DNA of 19,636 bases from Syntrophorhabdaceae bacterium (GCA_026416315.1 JAOAFK010000208.1:1-19636), one strand, 5' to 3'. Counted from the stretch's first letter, positions 6,305 to 14,708 are shown. Made by a program: numbers and translations. The notes: generated from the sequence alone by a model not told the origin.

Positions 6305-9026
6305 TGCCCTTCACCTTCATCAAAACCTTTTTGGCCGCATCCCTTACAACCTCATTATTGTCATATACGGCAATCCTTGAGAGTTTCTTTTCTCCGTATC
6401 TACTTCCAAGATAACCCAGGGCATTAATGGCAGTGAGCCTAACATCAATATCAGGGTCATCAAGGGCCTTAATGATAACCTCTGTGGCATCAGGGTGTTT
6501 CATCCGGGCCAAAATATCTATAATAGAAGTTCTTACATGAGGATTGGGGCTATTCAACCCTTCTGCAATCCATTCAATATATCTCCCCATAAGTTGTGAA
6601 AGTTTAGAAACACATAAACTTCTCCTTGTCTTGTGGGACATAAGTTCTATGAGTGCCATAATGGCATCACGACTGCCTATTGAGGCCAGAGATTCAATTG
6701 CCTCTTCAGCCACATCATCGATTTCTTCGGTGTTTGCTATCCATTTCAAGATATTGATGGTCTCAATTCCACCTCTTAAACCGAGGGCCCTTACCGTTTC
6801 CTTTCTTATGAGTCTGTTGTTAGAATGGGTGGTTGAAATAAGAAGATTCAATGCATCAGGATGATGGATCTTACCAAGGGCAATCACTACTGTTCTTACC
6901 ACATCGAAGTTATCGCTTTCTATAAACCTTGCCAGTACAGACACAGCATTGGCACCCCCTATTTTTCCTATGGCCTCAATGGCAGATATGCGAACCTGTT
7001 CAGCCTTATCGTTATCAACCACATCTGAAAGTAGTTCAATGGCTTCAGGGTTTCCTTTTTCTCCTATGGCCTTTGCAGCGTAATATCTAACCCATGGATC
7101 TGGGTCATAGAGGGCGTCCTTTAGATATACGAATGCCTCTTTATCATCTAATTGAGCCAGGGCATAGGCAGCTGCTGCCCTAACCTTAGCTGTATCATTT
7201 TTCAAAGCATCTACTATCATAGAAAGCGCCCTTTCATCTTCAAGGAAAGGTAGACACTGGATTGCTGCGTAGCGAACGGTTTCTGACTCATCTTTTGTTC
7301 TCTCAAAGAGAAGGTCTATGCATTCACTGTAGCCGAAATATCCAGCAATCTTTACTGCCGATTCCCTTACAATGGGGTCATCATCTTTTAAAAGTTCTAC
7401 CATCCTTTTGGCCATATCAGGATGACCAATGGAATTCAGGGCAGATATAACTGCCTGTCTAACCCTCACATCCCTTTCACCTAAATGGCCGATTAAGGCC
7501 TCAAAGGCGCTTCTATCCCCTATCTTTGCTAAGGCACCTGCCGAGAGAATCGCAATTTCAGGTTCATCTTCAAGGACAGATATAAGGGCTGGAACGGCCC
7601 TTTTATCACCAATACGACCCAAAGCAATGATTGCCGATTTTTTAATCTCTTTGTCCTCTGAGTATACCTGCTCTATCAAAAGGTCAATCACATGCTGGCC
7701 ATGCTTTACAACAGAATCTATTATCTCTTTTCTCGCTGAGGTCTTTCCTAATATCCGTGTGAGGGCACTATCTATTTCATCTCCTTCGAGCCACCCTAAA
7801 AATATGGCTATAATATGGAGCAACTCATCGGTTGCATTATCCAGTATTTTGATAATCTTTTGGACACCAGTATGGCTTATGGTCTTTTTTACTTTTTCTT
7901 CGATCACATCCCCTTCACCGTATCTTTCTTTATATCTGTCATGGATGGCCATTATTGCCTTTAGTATCGACGGGGCACTGGCATCGGCCTTATCCAGTGC
8001 CGCTACAAGATGGGGGATTGAATCTTCATTGCCCAGGGCACCGATGGCATCAATAACAGGACCTGAAAGCATTTCATCGCCGAGTAAGGCTGTGAGCCTC
8101 GCTGTAACACTTTCGTTACCGATATTTACAAGTGCATCTATGGCAGGGAAGGCAAGGAAAAAATCCTTTGATTCAACAATTTCAATTAATGGCTCAACTG
8201 CTTCATTTGCCTTTAACTTTCCCAATGCTTCGATTACATGATATTTTACATTCATATCAGGGTCATTCAAGGCATGGATAAGATGGGGGATTGCCTTTTT
8301 ATCCCCTGTTTCTCCGAGGGTTAAAGCAGCGTATTGTCTTAATTCATCATCATCTGATGATAGGAACTGGATTAGGGAATCCGTTACATCGAGTTCACTC
8401 ATGGTTAGGATCTGGATCGCACTGTTTAGGATGTTGATGTTTTTATGCTCCTCTTTTAATGCCTTAAGGAGTGAACCAACGGTTTCGACATCTGTTCGCC
8501 TTTTTAATGCATCTACTGCCATCTTTCTCACACGCCAGCTTTCATCCTTTAGAACATCTTTTATGATTTCTTTATCTTCAAAGATTTCTTCCTTGATAAG
8601 AAGCTGAACTGCAGAAAGTCTTTCTGTCTCATTATGGCTTTTGAGTCTTTCTGATATCGTCTTTTCCCTTTCGAGCTTTTCTGTCATGTCCTCGACGGTA
8701 ACAATTGTCCCCACAATTGCTTCGTTTTCTTTCAGCGGTGCAATGGTTACCCTCTGCTGCATCCTCTCAAAAAAATTAGAAGGTCCCGGTGGCTTACATG
8801 GAATAAGATAATGATGAAAAACAGGGGATAAAACCTCAACAACACCGTTTTCAATGACGTTTATAAACCTTTTCCTTATATTTTTCTTGTCCAGATCCGG
8901 CACTATCTTGTCAAGTGGTTTATCCTTTACATCTGTTTTTTTCAAACCCGTTGCACCTTCAAGCCATTCATCCCATGTGGTAATTTTTAATTCCCTGTCG
9001 GTGGTAAATATACCTATTGAACCCAT
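6288..9026 (-). CDS. PAS sensor fused to about 24 HEAT repeats
   Basis: This 912-residue protein has an N-terminal PAS domain (1-115: GIFTTD, WDEWLE, FHHYLIP, ERMQQ, GTIVTVEDMTE). A short charged helix leads to a long solenoid (about 135-905) of HEAT/PBS-lyase-like repeats spaced about 31 residues. I count about 24 by eye, with typical cores such as VRYYAAKAIGEKG and VRLTAINALGYLG. The regular pattern breaks at about 361-430. No catalytic motif is seen. HEAT solenoids bind proteins, so it is probably a scaffold or adaptor whose PAS input alters partner binding. It sits between the MCP and cheR and overlaps cheR. A HEAT-repeat protein (Cpc7) is known to bind a CheY in the Myxococcus xanthus Che7 system, which supports a CheA/CheY-linked role by analogy. 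The ATG at 9026 has AGGGG upstream, and an in-frame TAA lies a few codons before it. The partner is unknown. Confidence 0.88.
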   Translation of the reverse strand: MGSIGIFTTDRELKITTWDEWLEGATGLKKTDVKDKPLDKIVPDLDKKNIRKRFINVIENGVVEVLSPVFHHYLIPCKPPGPSNFFERMQQRVTIAPLKENEAIVGTIVTVEDMTEKLEREKTISERLKSHNETERLSAVQLLIKEEIFEDKEIIKDVLKDESWRVRKMAVDALKRRTDVETVGSLLKALKEEHKNINILNSAIQILTMSELDVTDSLIQFLSSDDDELRQYAALTLGETGDKKAIPHLIHALNDPDMNVKYHVIEALGKLKANEAVEPLIEIVESKDFFLAFPAIDALVNIGNESVTARLTALLGDEMLSGPVIDAIGALGNEDSIPHLVAALDKADASAPSILKAIMAIHDRYKERYGEGDVIEEKVKKTISHTGVQKIIKILDNATDELLHIIAIFLGWLEGDEIDSALTRILGKTSARKEIIDSVVKHGQHVIDLLIEQVYSEDKEIKKSAIIALGRIGDKRAVPALISVLEDEPEIAILSAGALAKIGDRSAFEALIGHLGERDVRVRQAVISALNSIGHPDMAKRMVELLKDDDPIVRESAVKIAGYFGYSECIDLLFERTKDESETVRYAAIQCLPFLEDERALSMIVDALKNDTAKVRAAAAYALAQLDDKEAFVYLKDALYDPDPWVRYYAAKAIGEKGNPEAIELLSDVVDNDKAEQVRISAIEAIGKIGGANAVSVLARFIESDNFDVVRTVVIALGKIHHPDALNLLISTTHSNNRLIRKETVRALGLRGGIETINILKWIANTEEIDDVAEEAIESLASIGSRDAIMALIELMSHKTRRSLCVSKLSQLMGRYIEWIAEGLNSPNPHVRTSIIDILARMKHPDATEVIIKALDDPDIDVRLTAINALGYLGSRYGEKKLSRIAVYDNNEVVRDAAKKVLMKVKGSEILQ

Positions 9027-9062
9027 AAATCCCCTGTTAAATTAAGTCTAGTTCAATCATTT

Positions 9063-9086
9063 AAAAAAAAGTTAATTCTGTTAACT
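9063..9086 (-). terminator. Weak intrinsic terminator or attenuator between the MCP and the PAS-HEAT gene
   Basis: Read on the minus strand, AGTTAA-CAGAA-TTAACT forms a 6-bp A/T-rich hairpin followed immediately by eight T residues (9063-9070). The layout is that of a Rho-independent terminator, but the stem contains only one G-C pair, so it could at most terminate partially. It would set the stoichiometry between the signalling core (CheA, CheW, MCP) and the downstream genes. Confidence 0.35.
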
Positions 9087-9092
9087 CATCTA

Positions 9093-11174
9093 TTACATAA
9101 ATATATCAACGGATTTTATTTTTTCAACAAGATTTGAAACTATTGAGGTGAAATCATGGACGACCTGGGCATCTGTTTCATGTAATCTCCTGATCTCTGA
9201 AATAAACTCGTTTATCTTTAAAGAAAGCTCTGTCTGTTTTTTATTTGCCCCTGTTATAAGCTTTATCTGTTTTGTAATGTTTTCTGTGGCAGTGCTTATA
9301 TCCTTCATTGCCCTTGATTGTTCACTCATTGCCCTTGTTGTCTGGTCTGCCTGCTTTCTCATATTCTCTACAGCCGTATTTACCTGATTCACAGCAGTTG
9401 CCTGCTCGTTCATTGCCTTGCTTATACTTTCAATAAGTCTTGCCACCCTTACTGCCTCACGGGATACCTCCTCGCCTGCCGTTGCCTGCTCTGCCATGGC
9501 TTTAGCAATTACATTCGTTCCCTTCCTCATATTCTCCATCGCCTGGACAATTTGATTTGCACCGCTGGCCTGTTCCTTTGTGGCTTTACTGACCTGGAAA
9601 GCATAAGTACTCGTATTCTGGGCTGCCTTCATGATATCCCTTGATGCCTTTGCCTGTTCAGCCATTGCCTGGGACACCTGCTGGGCAATCCTGCGTATCT
9701 GTCCACTGATCTGTACCATACCCTGAACTGTTCTTGTCTGTTCAGATGTGGAAATGGCAATCTGTTTAGCCTGGTTTGACACCACATTTACCTCGTTTAC
9801 AAGATTCTGACCTGCTGTGAGTTGTTCGTTTGTAGCTGTTGAAATCTGATTCACGAGCTGGGCAGTCTCCTCTATGCCCAACAGTATCTTTTTCAAGCTC
9901 TTACCCGCATCCTCTGCAAGAGAACTCCCTTCCTCTGCAATTTTTAAGCCCTCATTCGTAGATATAACAGCTTCCTGGGTTACCTCCTGAAATCCCTTTA
10001 TGATGTTTGCTATTTCAGATGTGGCCTTTGCTGCACGCTCTGCAAGGTTTCTTATCTCCTCTGCCACAACTGCAAACCCCCTCCCTGCCTCACCGGCCCG
10101 CGCTGCCTCGATGGAAGCGTTCAGGGAAAGGAGGTTCGTTCTCTCGGCAATAAGGTTTATGGTATTTATAATACTTCCTATCTCCGAGGAGCGCTTCCCC
10201 ATATCTCTGATTACATTTGAAGACTGTTTCATTGTTTCCATTATCTTCAAAAGCGCCTGAATAGATTTCTCAATTGTTATACCACCCTCCTGGGCATCCC
10301 TTGCCGCACGTCTTGTTATCTCATCTGCGGTCTTTGAAAGATTTGCAACAGAACGGATTGAACGGTCAAGCTGTGCCGAGGCAGAGGCTGAACTCGAAGC
10401 AGATTCGCTTATTCTTTCCGCATTCGATGCCACAGATTGTATAGACCGTGCAGTCTGTTCAATAGATGCGGATATCTGCTCTACAAGGGAAGCAAGATTC
10501 TCCGTTGTGGCGGATACCTCTTCTATAGAGGCAGCCATCTCGTTTATGGATGATGAGGTCTCATCTGCTGCGGAAGAAAGGTCATCAGCATTGGCTGCCA
10601 CAGACTGAATGGACCGTGCCATTTCGTCAATAGTGGAGGCTGTTTCGTTAATGGAAGTAACAAAGGAATCGGCCTCTCCACTTACGTGCTTTATGGAGCT
10701 TGCTATCTCATTAATAGAAGTTGTCACCTGTGCAGTTGATGTAGCCATCTCCTGGGCATTTTCAGCTACGTTTTTGATGGATGCCGATATTTCTGTCATG
10801 GATGCTGCTGTTTCGTTTATGGATGTAGTGAGACTCACCATGCTTGCAGTAACCTGCTCAATGGAAGCGGCCATTTCGTTTATGGATGATGTGTGTTCCT
10901 CGGCAGATGCGGCAATGGATTCTAACTGATTTTCCATCTCCTTGACCACGGTGGTGAACTCATTTACACCTTTTATGACATCATCGAGTTTACGGACCTC
11001 TAATTCCTTCCCTTCCTTTAATCTTGAATTTATCTTTGAGAGTTCATTACCAGACCTCTCTATCTCCAGTGCGTATTCTTTTATGCGCGACGAACTTACA
11101 TTACGACTTCTAATCGCATTGTCATCCAGATTCTTTTTCTCCCTTACTTTTTGTTTTTCTTTTTTTACTGCCAT
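9093..11174 (-). CDS. Cytosolic methyl-accepting chemotaxis protein (MCP), all coiled coil
   Basis: This is a 693-residue chemoreceptor without a signal peptide, membrane span, HAMP or recognisable ligand domain. A basic N-terminus (about 1-25) precedes one very long heptad-repeat helix. The kinase-control tip TNLLSLNASIEAARAGEAG lies at about 346-364, followed by GRGFAVVAEEIRNLAERA. The descending arm continues with repeated AMxEQA motifs to the end. Residues 97-264 contain three 56-residue units (see the repeat entry). The tip should bind CheW and CheA, encoded immediately upstream, and the arms should be modified by CheR and CheB. ATG at 11174 is preferred over a TTG at 11192 because GAAGGAGGTA lies seven bases before it. 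The signal is unknown; it may be sensed by the N-terminal repeats or through a partner such as the PAS-HEAT protein. There is no C-terminal CheR-binding pentapeptide. Confidence 0.93.
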   Translation of the reverse strand: MAVKKEKQKVREKKNLDDNAIRSRNVSSSRIKEYALEIERSGNELSKINSRLKEGKELEVRKLDDVIKGVNEFTTVVKEMENQLESIAASAEEHTSSINEMAASIEQVTASMVSLTTSINETAASMTEISASIKNVAENAQEMATSTAQVTTSINEIASSIKHVSGEADSFVTSINETASTIDEMARSIQSVAANADDLSSAADETSSSINEMAASIEEVSATTENLASLVEQISASIEQTARSIQSVASNAERISESASSSASASAQLDRSIRSVANLSKTADEITRRAARDAQEGGITIEKSIQALLKIMETMKQSSNVIRDMGKRSSEIGSIINTINLIAERTNLLSLNASIEAARAGEAGRGFAVVAEEIRNLAERAAKATSEIANIIKGFQEVTQEAVISTNEGLKIAEEGSSLAEDAGKSLKKILLGIEETAQLVNQISTATNEQLTAGQNLVNEVNVVSNQAKQIAISTSEQTRTVQGMVQISGQIRRIAQQVSQAMAEQAKASRDIMKAAQNTSTYAFQVSKATKEQASGANQIVQAMENMRKGTNVIAKAMAEQATAGEEVSREAVRVARLIESISKAMNEQATAVNQVNTAVENMRKQADQTTRAMSEQSRAMKDISTATENITKQIKLITGANKKQTELSLKINEFISEIRRLHETDAQVVHDFTSIVSNLVEKIKSVDIFM
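10383..10886 (-). repeat. Three tandem 168-bp (56-residue) units within the MCP gene
   Basis: The motif SINE(M/T/I)A occurs at MCP residues 97, 118, 153, 174 and 209, with spacings 21, 35, 21 and 35. This defines a 56-residue unit (eight heptads) present three times. Each unit begins SINE-A-SI, and units 2 and 3 share ARSIQSVA in the second part. The units are diverged, so this reflects old internal duplication of coiled coil. The multiples of seven keep the heptad register. Confidence 0.75.
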
Positions 11175-11175
11175 G

Positions 11176-11643
11176 CTATGTACCTCCTTCAATGTTTTCA
11201 GGTTTTATCCTGTCCGTGAGGTTTAAAACCTCATCGATCTTTAATATAAGGACAAGCCTGTCCCCTAATGTGGCCACACCTTCGAGATATTGTCCGCTAA
11301 GCTCGGAAATTGCCTCAGGCGGTGGGGTAATCACATCATTCGGTATGACAACGAATTCACGGGCATTATCCACAATTAAACCTACCTTCCGATTGCCCCT
11401 CTGTACAACAATGATCCTCGTTTTTATATCGTATTCAATCTTCTCAAATCCAAATCTTACCCTCAGGTTAATGGCAGGTATCACTTCGCCCCTTAAAAAT
11501 ACAAGTCCTTCCACAAAGGAAGGGGCATTCGGAACAGGTGTGATATGTTCCACCATCTCCATCTGCTGGACATCATTACTCTTTATTGCATATGAGGTTC
11601 CGCCGAGCTTGAAAAGAATGTAGTTTTCTCTATCTTGAGGCAT
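11176..11643 (-). CDS. cheW: CheW adaptor protein
   Basis: CheW couples chemoreceptors to the CheA kinase. This 155-residue single CheW-like domain shows the family features: YILFKLGGTSYAI at 8-20, a central VEGLVFLRGEVIPAINLR segment (44-61), RIIVV and VGLIVDNAREFV, and the C-terminal LDRLVLILKIDEVL-like strand (GDRLVLILKID). AAGGAGGT at 11652-11659 lies eight bases before the ATG, a strong ribosome site, and the gene follows the cheA stop by 16 bp. The window has no second free CheW; the other CheW-like domain is the P5 domain of CheA. Confidence 0.95.
   Translation of the reverse strand: MPQDRENYILFKLGGTSYAIKSNDVQQMEMVEHITPVPNAPSFVEGLVFLRGEVIPAINLRVRFGFEKIEYDIKTRIIVVQRGNRKVGLIVDNAREFVVIPNDVITPPPEAISELSGQYLEGVATLGDRLVLILKIDEVLNLTDRIKPENIEGGT
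11181..11190 (-). promoter_or_regulatory. Strong ribosome binding site of the MCP inside the end of cheW
   Basis: The minus strand reads GAAGGAGGTA, then CATAGC, then ATG at 11174. GAA GGA GGT ACA are the last sense codons of cheW (E-G-G-T) and TAG its stop. The near-perfect Shine-Dalgarno and good spacing decide the MCP start in favour of ATG at 11174 over the upstream TTG. Confidence 0.75.
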
Positions 11644-11659
11644 AAAAGTCCACCTCCTT

Positions 11660-13669
11660 TTATCTATGCCTTTTTATTGCCATGTCCATCAGGTCAGAGG
11701 CATTAAGAATGAGGACAGGCCTTCCGTCTCCTAATTCCGTAGCCCCTCCTATGCCCTTTACATTCACAAGGGGGTCTGTTATTGGTCTCACCACAATCTC
11801 TCTTTTTGATAACACCTGTTCCACCATAACAGCTAAAAAATTCGTGCCTCCACCTATAACAAGCCCGTATATAATCTGGCCGTAGTTTTCTTTAAGATTA
11901 AAAAGTTTACTCAGCCTTATTATGGGTAACGGGACGCCCCTGTATATGATGAGCTCATTGTTTTCCATAACCGTTATTTTTTCCTGTTCTATCTCTATGA
12001 CCTCTCTCACTGACGGCTGGGGTATGGCAAATAGATGACCACCTGATGATAATATAAAGGCATCAACGATCAAGAGGGTTAGGGGAAGATTTATTATAAA
12101 ACGTGTTCCTTTTTCAGTTTCTGTCTCAAGGAATAGAGAACCCCCTAAATCTTCAATGGTATTCTTTACAATGGTCATGCCTAGTCCCCTGCCGCTTGCC
12201 ATATCCGCATGGTCTTTTGTGGAAAATCCTGATTGACAGATTATATTTAGTATTTCCGCCTCCTTTGCTGAATGGGGCACCACAAAGTCTTCCTTTATCA
12301 AACCATCTGTTTTTGCCTTTGAAATTATCTTTTCTATATCTATGCCCCTTCCGTCGTCCTGTATCTCAATGATCACCGAATCACCGGATGTGCGTGCCCT
12401 TAAACATATTTTCCCTTCTTTTGGTTTGCCTTTTTTTATCCTCTCCTCTTTCGTTTCTATACCGTGGCTCACAGCATTTCTCACAAGGTGAAGCATGGGG
12501 TCGATCATCTTTTCCACTACAAGTTTGTCGATCTCTGTATCCTCACCTTCTATCTCGAGTTTTATCCTTTTATTCGTCTCCATTTCAAGGTCTTTAACAA
12601 CAAATCTCATTCTGTCAAATATTTCGCCTATGGGCACCATCCTAATACGCATAACCCCTTCTCTGAGATTTTTTAATTGCCTTCCCATCTGGATATGGGT
12701 CTCTTCGAGAAAGTCTAATTCATCTTCCGGAACATACCTTGAGATTCTCTTTATGGTATCATCTAACCTTGCCTTAGTTATAACAAGCTCTCCAACCATC
12801 TGCATGAGTTCATCGAGTTTTGCTAAATCTACCCTCACAATATTTGTTGTGGGTATCCTTGCAAACTTTTCCGGACGGGTTATATCTTTATCTTCTTCAT
12901 TTTCTTTTATGGCCTGAAAATCCTCATAAATTGTATACCTTCTCCATTTAAGACCATCATCCCTCCAGGCTGAAAATGTTATTTCATCCTTATCTGTTGA
13001 AAGAATAAATTCAAATGTGACCCCGCCGTCTTCCAATATCTTCGGTGCTGCGTATACTATTTCACCGATGTCTGTAAGTCTTTTCCTTATTATGCCCACA
13101 TTGATTCCCCTGTCAGCAAGGCTATTGGAGGGGAAAAAGTTGAACTGCCATATTTTTTTTCCTTTTTTTATCTCATCCTTTATCTTTGATAATACCTCTT
13201 CTTCAAGCCCAAGGGTTATTAATACCTCTTTTGTTTTTTCCCCCTGGATTTCTAATTGTTTTCCCTGGTAAAGCCCTTTTAATCTATTATTAAAATCATC
13301 CATAGGAGGGGGTACCCTCCCCTCTTTTCTTTCAGAAAGGACAAACTCAAGGGTTTTTATTCCCTGTATAATTGTATCAACAGCATCTTTAGTTAAACTT
13401 ACCTTTCCGTCCCTAATTGCTTTAAAATAATCCTCCATGGAGTGAGACAGCACCTCTACCTCTTCAATCCCCACCATACCGGATAATCCCTTTATTGTGT
13501 GAAAGCTTCGCAAAAGCTCATCCATTATCTTTTTTTCGGGTTTCTTAAAGGGTTCGATACAGAGGACATTTCGTTTTATCGATGTAATATGTTCTTCGCA
13601 TTCGGAAAAATAGTCATCGAGATATTCAGATATTTTGAAAAAGCCTTTCTCTTCCTTTTTATCTTCCAT
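11660..13669 (-). CDS. cheA: CheA chemotaxis histidine kinase
   Basis: This 669-residue kinase has the standard order. The P1 phosphotransfer domain (about 10-120) has the phosphorylated H57 in SFHTIKGLSG. A domain at about 145-255 (FNFFPSNSLADRGIN) is of a type common in non-enteric CheA and probably takes the place of the P2 regulator-docking domain. P3 dimerisation covers about 275-355. The P4 ATPase has an N box (HLVRNAVSHGIE, N398), G1 (DDGRGID, 438-444) and G2 (GRGLGM, 493-498). The CheW-like P5 covers about 530-669. All catalytic motifs are intact. The ATG at 13669 has GGAG eight bases upstream and overlaps the double-receiver gene by 11 bases. Its likely phosphate acceptors are the adjacent double receiver, CheB, CheY and possibly the receiver-CheC fusion. 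Confidence 0.96.
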   Translation of the reverse strand: MEDKKEEKGFFKISEYLDDYFSECEEHITSIKRNVLCIEPFKKPEKKIMDELLRSFHTIKGLSGMVGIEEVEVLSHSMEDYFKAIRDGKVSLTKDAVDTIIQGIKTLEFVLSERKEGRVPPPMDDFNNRLKGLYQGKQLEIQGEKTKEVLITLGLEEEVLSKIKDEIKKGKKIWQFNFFPSNSLADRGINVGIIRKRLTDIGEIVYAAPKILEDGGVTFEFILSTDKDEITFSAWRDDGLKWRRYTIYEDFQAIKENEEDKDITRPEKFARIPTTNIVRVDLAKLDELMQMVGELVITKARLDDTIKRISRYVPEDELDFLEETHIQMGRQLKNLREGVMRIRMVPIGEIFDRMRFVVKDLEMETNKRIKLEIEGEDTEIDKLVVEKMIDPMLHLVRNAVSHGIETKEERIKKGKPKEGKICLRARTSGDSVIIEIQDDGRGIDIEKIISKAKTDGLIKEDFVVPHSAKEAEILNIICQSGFSTKDHADMASGRGLGMTIVKNTIEDLGGSLFLETETEKGTRFIINLPLTLLIVDAFILSSGGHLFAIPQPSVREVIEIEQEKITVMENNELIIYRGVPLPIIRLSKLFNLKENYGQIIYGLVIGGGTNFLAVMVEQVLSKREIVVRPITDPLVNVKGIGGATELGDGRPVLILNASDLMDMAIKRHR

Positions 13670-14492
13670 CTATATTACTCCGGCTATCAATTTTCTTTTT
13701 TTTCTTCAATAATTTCAAGGCATTATTCAAAAGTTCCTCGGGCCTAAAAGGTTTTGTCATATAAATGGAGGCACCCGCATTGATTGCAGCCTCTCTTGAG
13801 GCCTCGTCTTTTTTTGTTGTAACCACTATAACAGGTATATTCCTGAATCTTTCGTGCTGTTTTAGAAAATTTAAAACCTCCAGACCGTGTACATCCGGCA
13901 TATTAAGGTCAAGGGTTATAAGGTCGATGTTCCCTATGGCTATCTGTTCTATTGCCTCAAGTCCGTTTGATACCTCAATAAACTTTGCGCCCTCTATGGG
14001 ATTAAGACACGCCATAATCATTCTCCTCATGGTGGCAGAGTCATCCACTATAAGTATATTGGGCATTTTTATCTGTTCCATTTCTTTGTCTCCGTAATTT
14101 TCAAAAAAGAGTTTGTTGATTAAAGGAATCAGTTTTGTGGCAAACTCCGATTTTATGACAAAACCGTCTGCCCCGGACTTTTCGGCAAGATTTTTATATT
14201 CAGGATTATCATACAGCGTGAGTATCACAACAAAAGGTGGGTTTTCCATTTCCTTAATCTTTTTTGTTGCATCAACTCCTGTCATATCAGGTAAGACAAA
14301 ATCCATCAATACAAGGTCTGGTTTTAATTTTGCCGCTAACTCTACTGACTGCTCACCGTTTAATGCCTCACCTATTATCTCAATATGAGACTCCATGGAG
14401 AGAAAACCCTTTTCAACCTCGAGAAAATCTAAGCTATCGTCCACAATGAGTGTTCTTATCTTTTTAATTTTTGCATCCTCCATAGCATCCAT
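13659..14492 (-). CDS. Double-receiver (REC-REC) response regulator
   Basis: The 277-residue protein consists of two receiver domains with no output domain. REC 1 (about 10-130) has D18-D19, phosphorylation site D64, T92 and K114 and looks NarL-like (RTLIVDDSLDF). REC 2 (about 143-265) has D150-D151, D195, T225 and K247 and looks CheY/PatA-like (ILIVDDSATMRRMI). Both active sites are complete. It is the first gene of the che core block and overlaps cheA by 11 bases, so CheA is the natural phosphodonor. It could act as a phosphate sink or as a two-input relay. The start is uncertain: the ATG at 14492 has AGG directly adjacent, whereas the ATG at 14483 (three codons on) has AGGATGG at a better distance. 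The C-terminus is strongly basic (LLKKKKKI). Confidence 0.92.
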   Translation of the reverse strand: MDAMEDAKIKKIRTLIVDDSLDFLEVEKGFLSMESHIEIIGEALNGEQSVELAAKLKPDLVLMDFVLPDMTGVDATKKIKEMENPPFVVILTLYDNPEYKNLAEKSGADGFVIKSEFATKLIPLINKLFFENYGDKEMEQIKMPNILIVDDSATMRRMIMACLNPIEGAKFIEVSNGLEAIEQIAIGNIDLITLDLNMPDVHGLEVLNFLKQHERFRNIPVIVVTTKKDEASREAAINAGASIYMTKPFRPEELLNNALKLLKKKKKIDSRSNIDGR

Positions 14493-14594
14493 CCTGCAAT
14501 AACGTATGTTTCGGATAAATTTTATTTATTGTGTGCATAAAACCAAATAGGGTAAAGACAGGATTTTTTCAAAAAAAATACACTATCTGCCCAT

Positions 14595-14636
14595 GTTAAC
14601 AACTTTATAAAAAATTAAATTTTTAAAGTTGTAAAC
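14595..14636. repeat. A/T-rich inverted repeat upstream of the double-receiver gene
   Basis: The left arm GTTAACAACTTTA (14595-14607) and right arm TAAAGTTGTAAAC (14624-14636) are complementary at 12 of 13 positions, around a 16-base A/T spacer. It lies about 100 bp before the double-receiver start. It could be a regulator-binding palindrome or an RNA hairpin; it lacks the G/C stem and T tract of a typical terminator. Confidence 0.6.
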
Positions 14637-14708
14637 ATAATTGATATAACCTCCTAAAACTATTTCCATTTTCTATAGGCGCTGAGATTTTTTTAGTCAC
14701 AAATAAAG

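Noticed and set aside
7429..8241. Plus-strand open frame of 270 codons opposite the PAS-HEAT gene
   Set aside because: It lies wholly antisense to a well-supported repeat protein, its product is serine/alanine/isoleucine-rich without a recognisable domain, and long mirror frames are expected opposite HEAT repeats.
11175..11192. TTG start at 11192 for the MCP
   Set aside because: It would begin within cheW with no ribosome site, whereas ATG at 11174 has GAAGGAGGTA at ideal distance.
14544..14572. Minus-strand TTGAAA, 17 bases, TATTTG as the che core promoter
   Set aside because: The spacing is right but the -10 matches only three of six consensus positions, and in A+T-rich DNA such pairs are frequent. 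No sigma-54 or sigma-28 pattern was found either.
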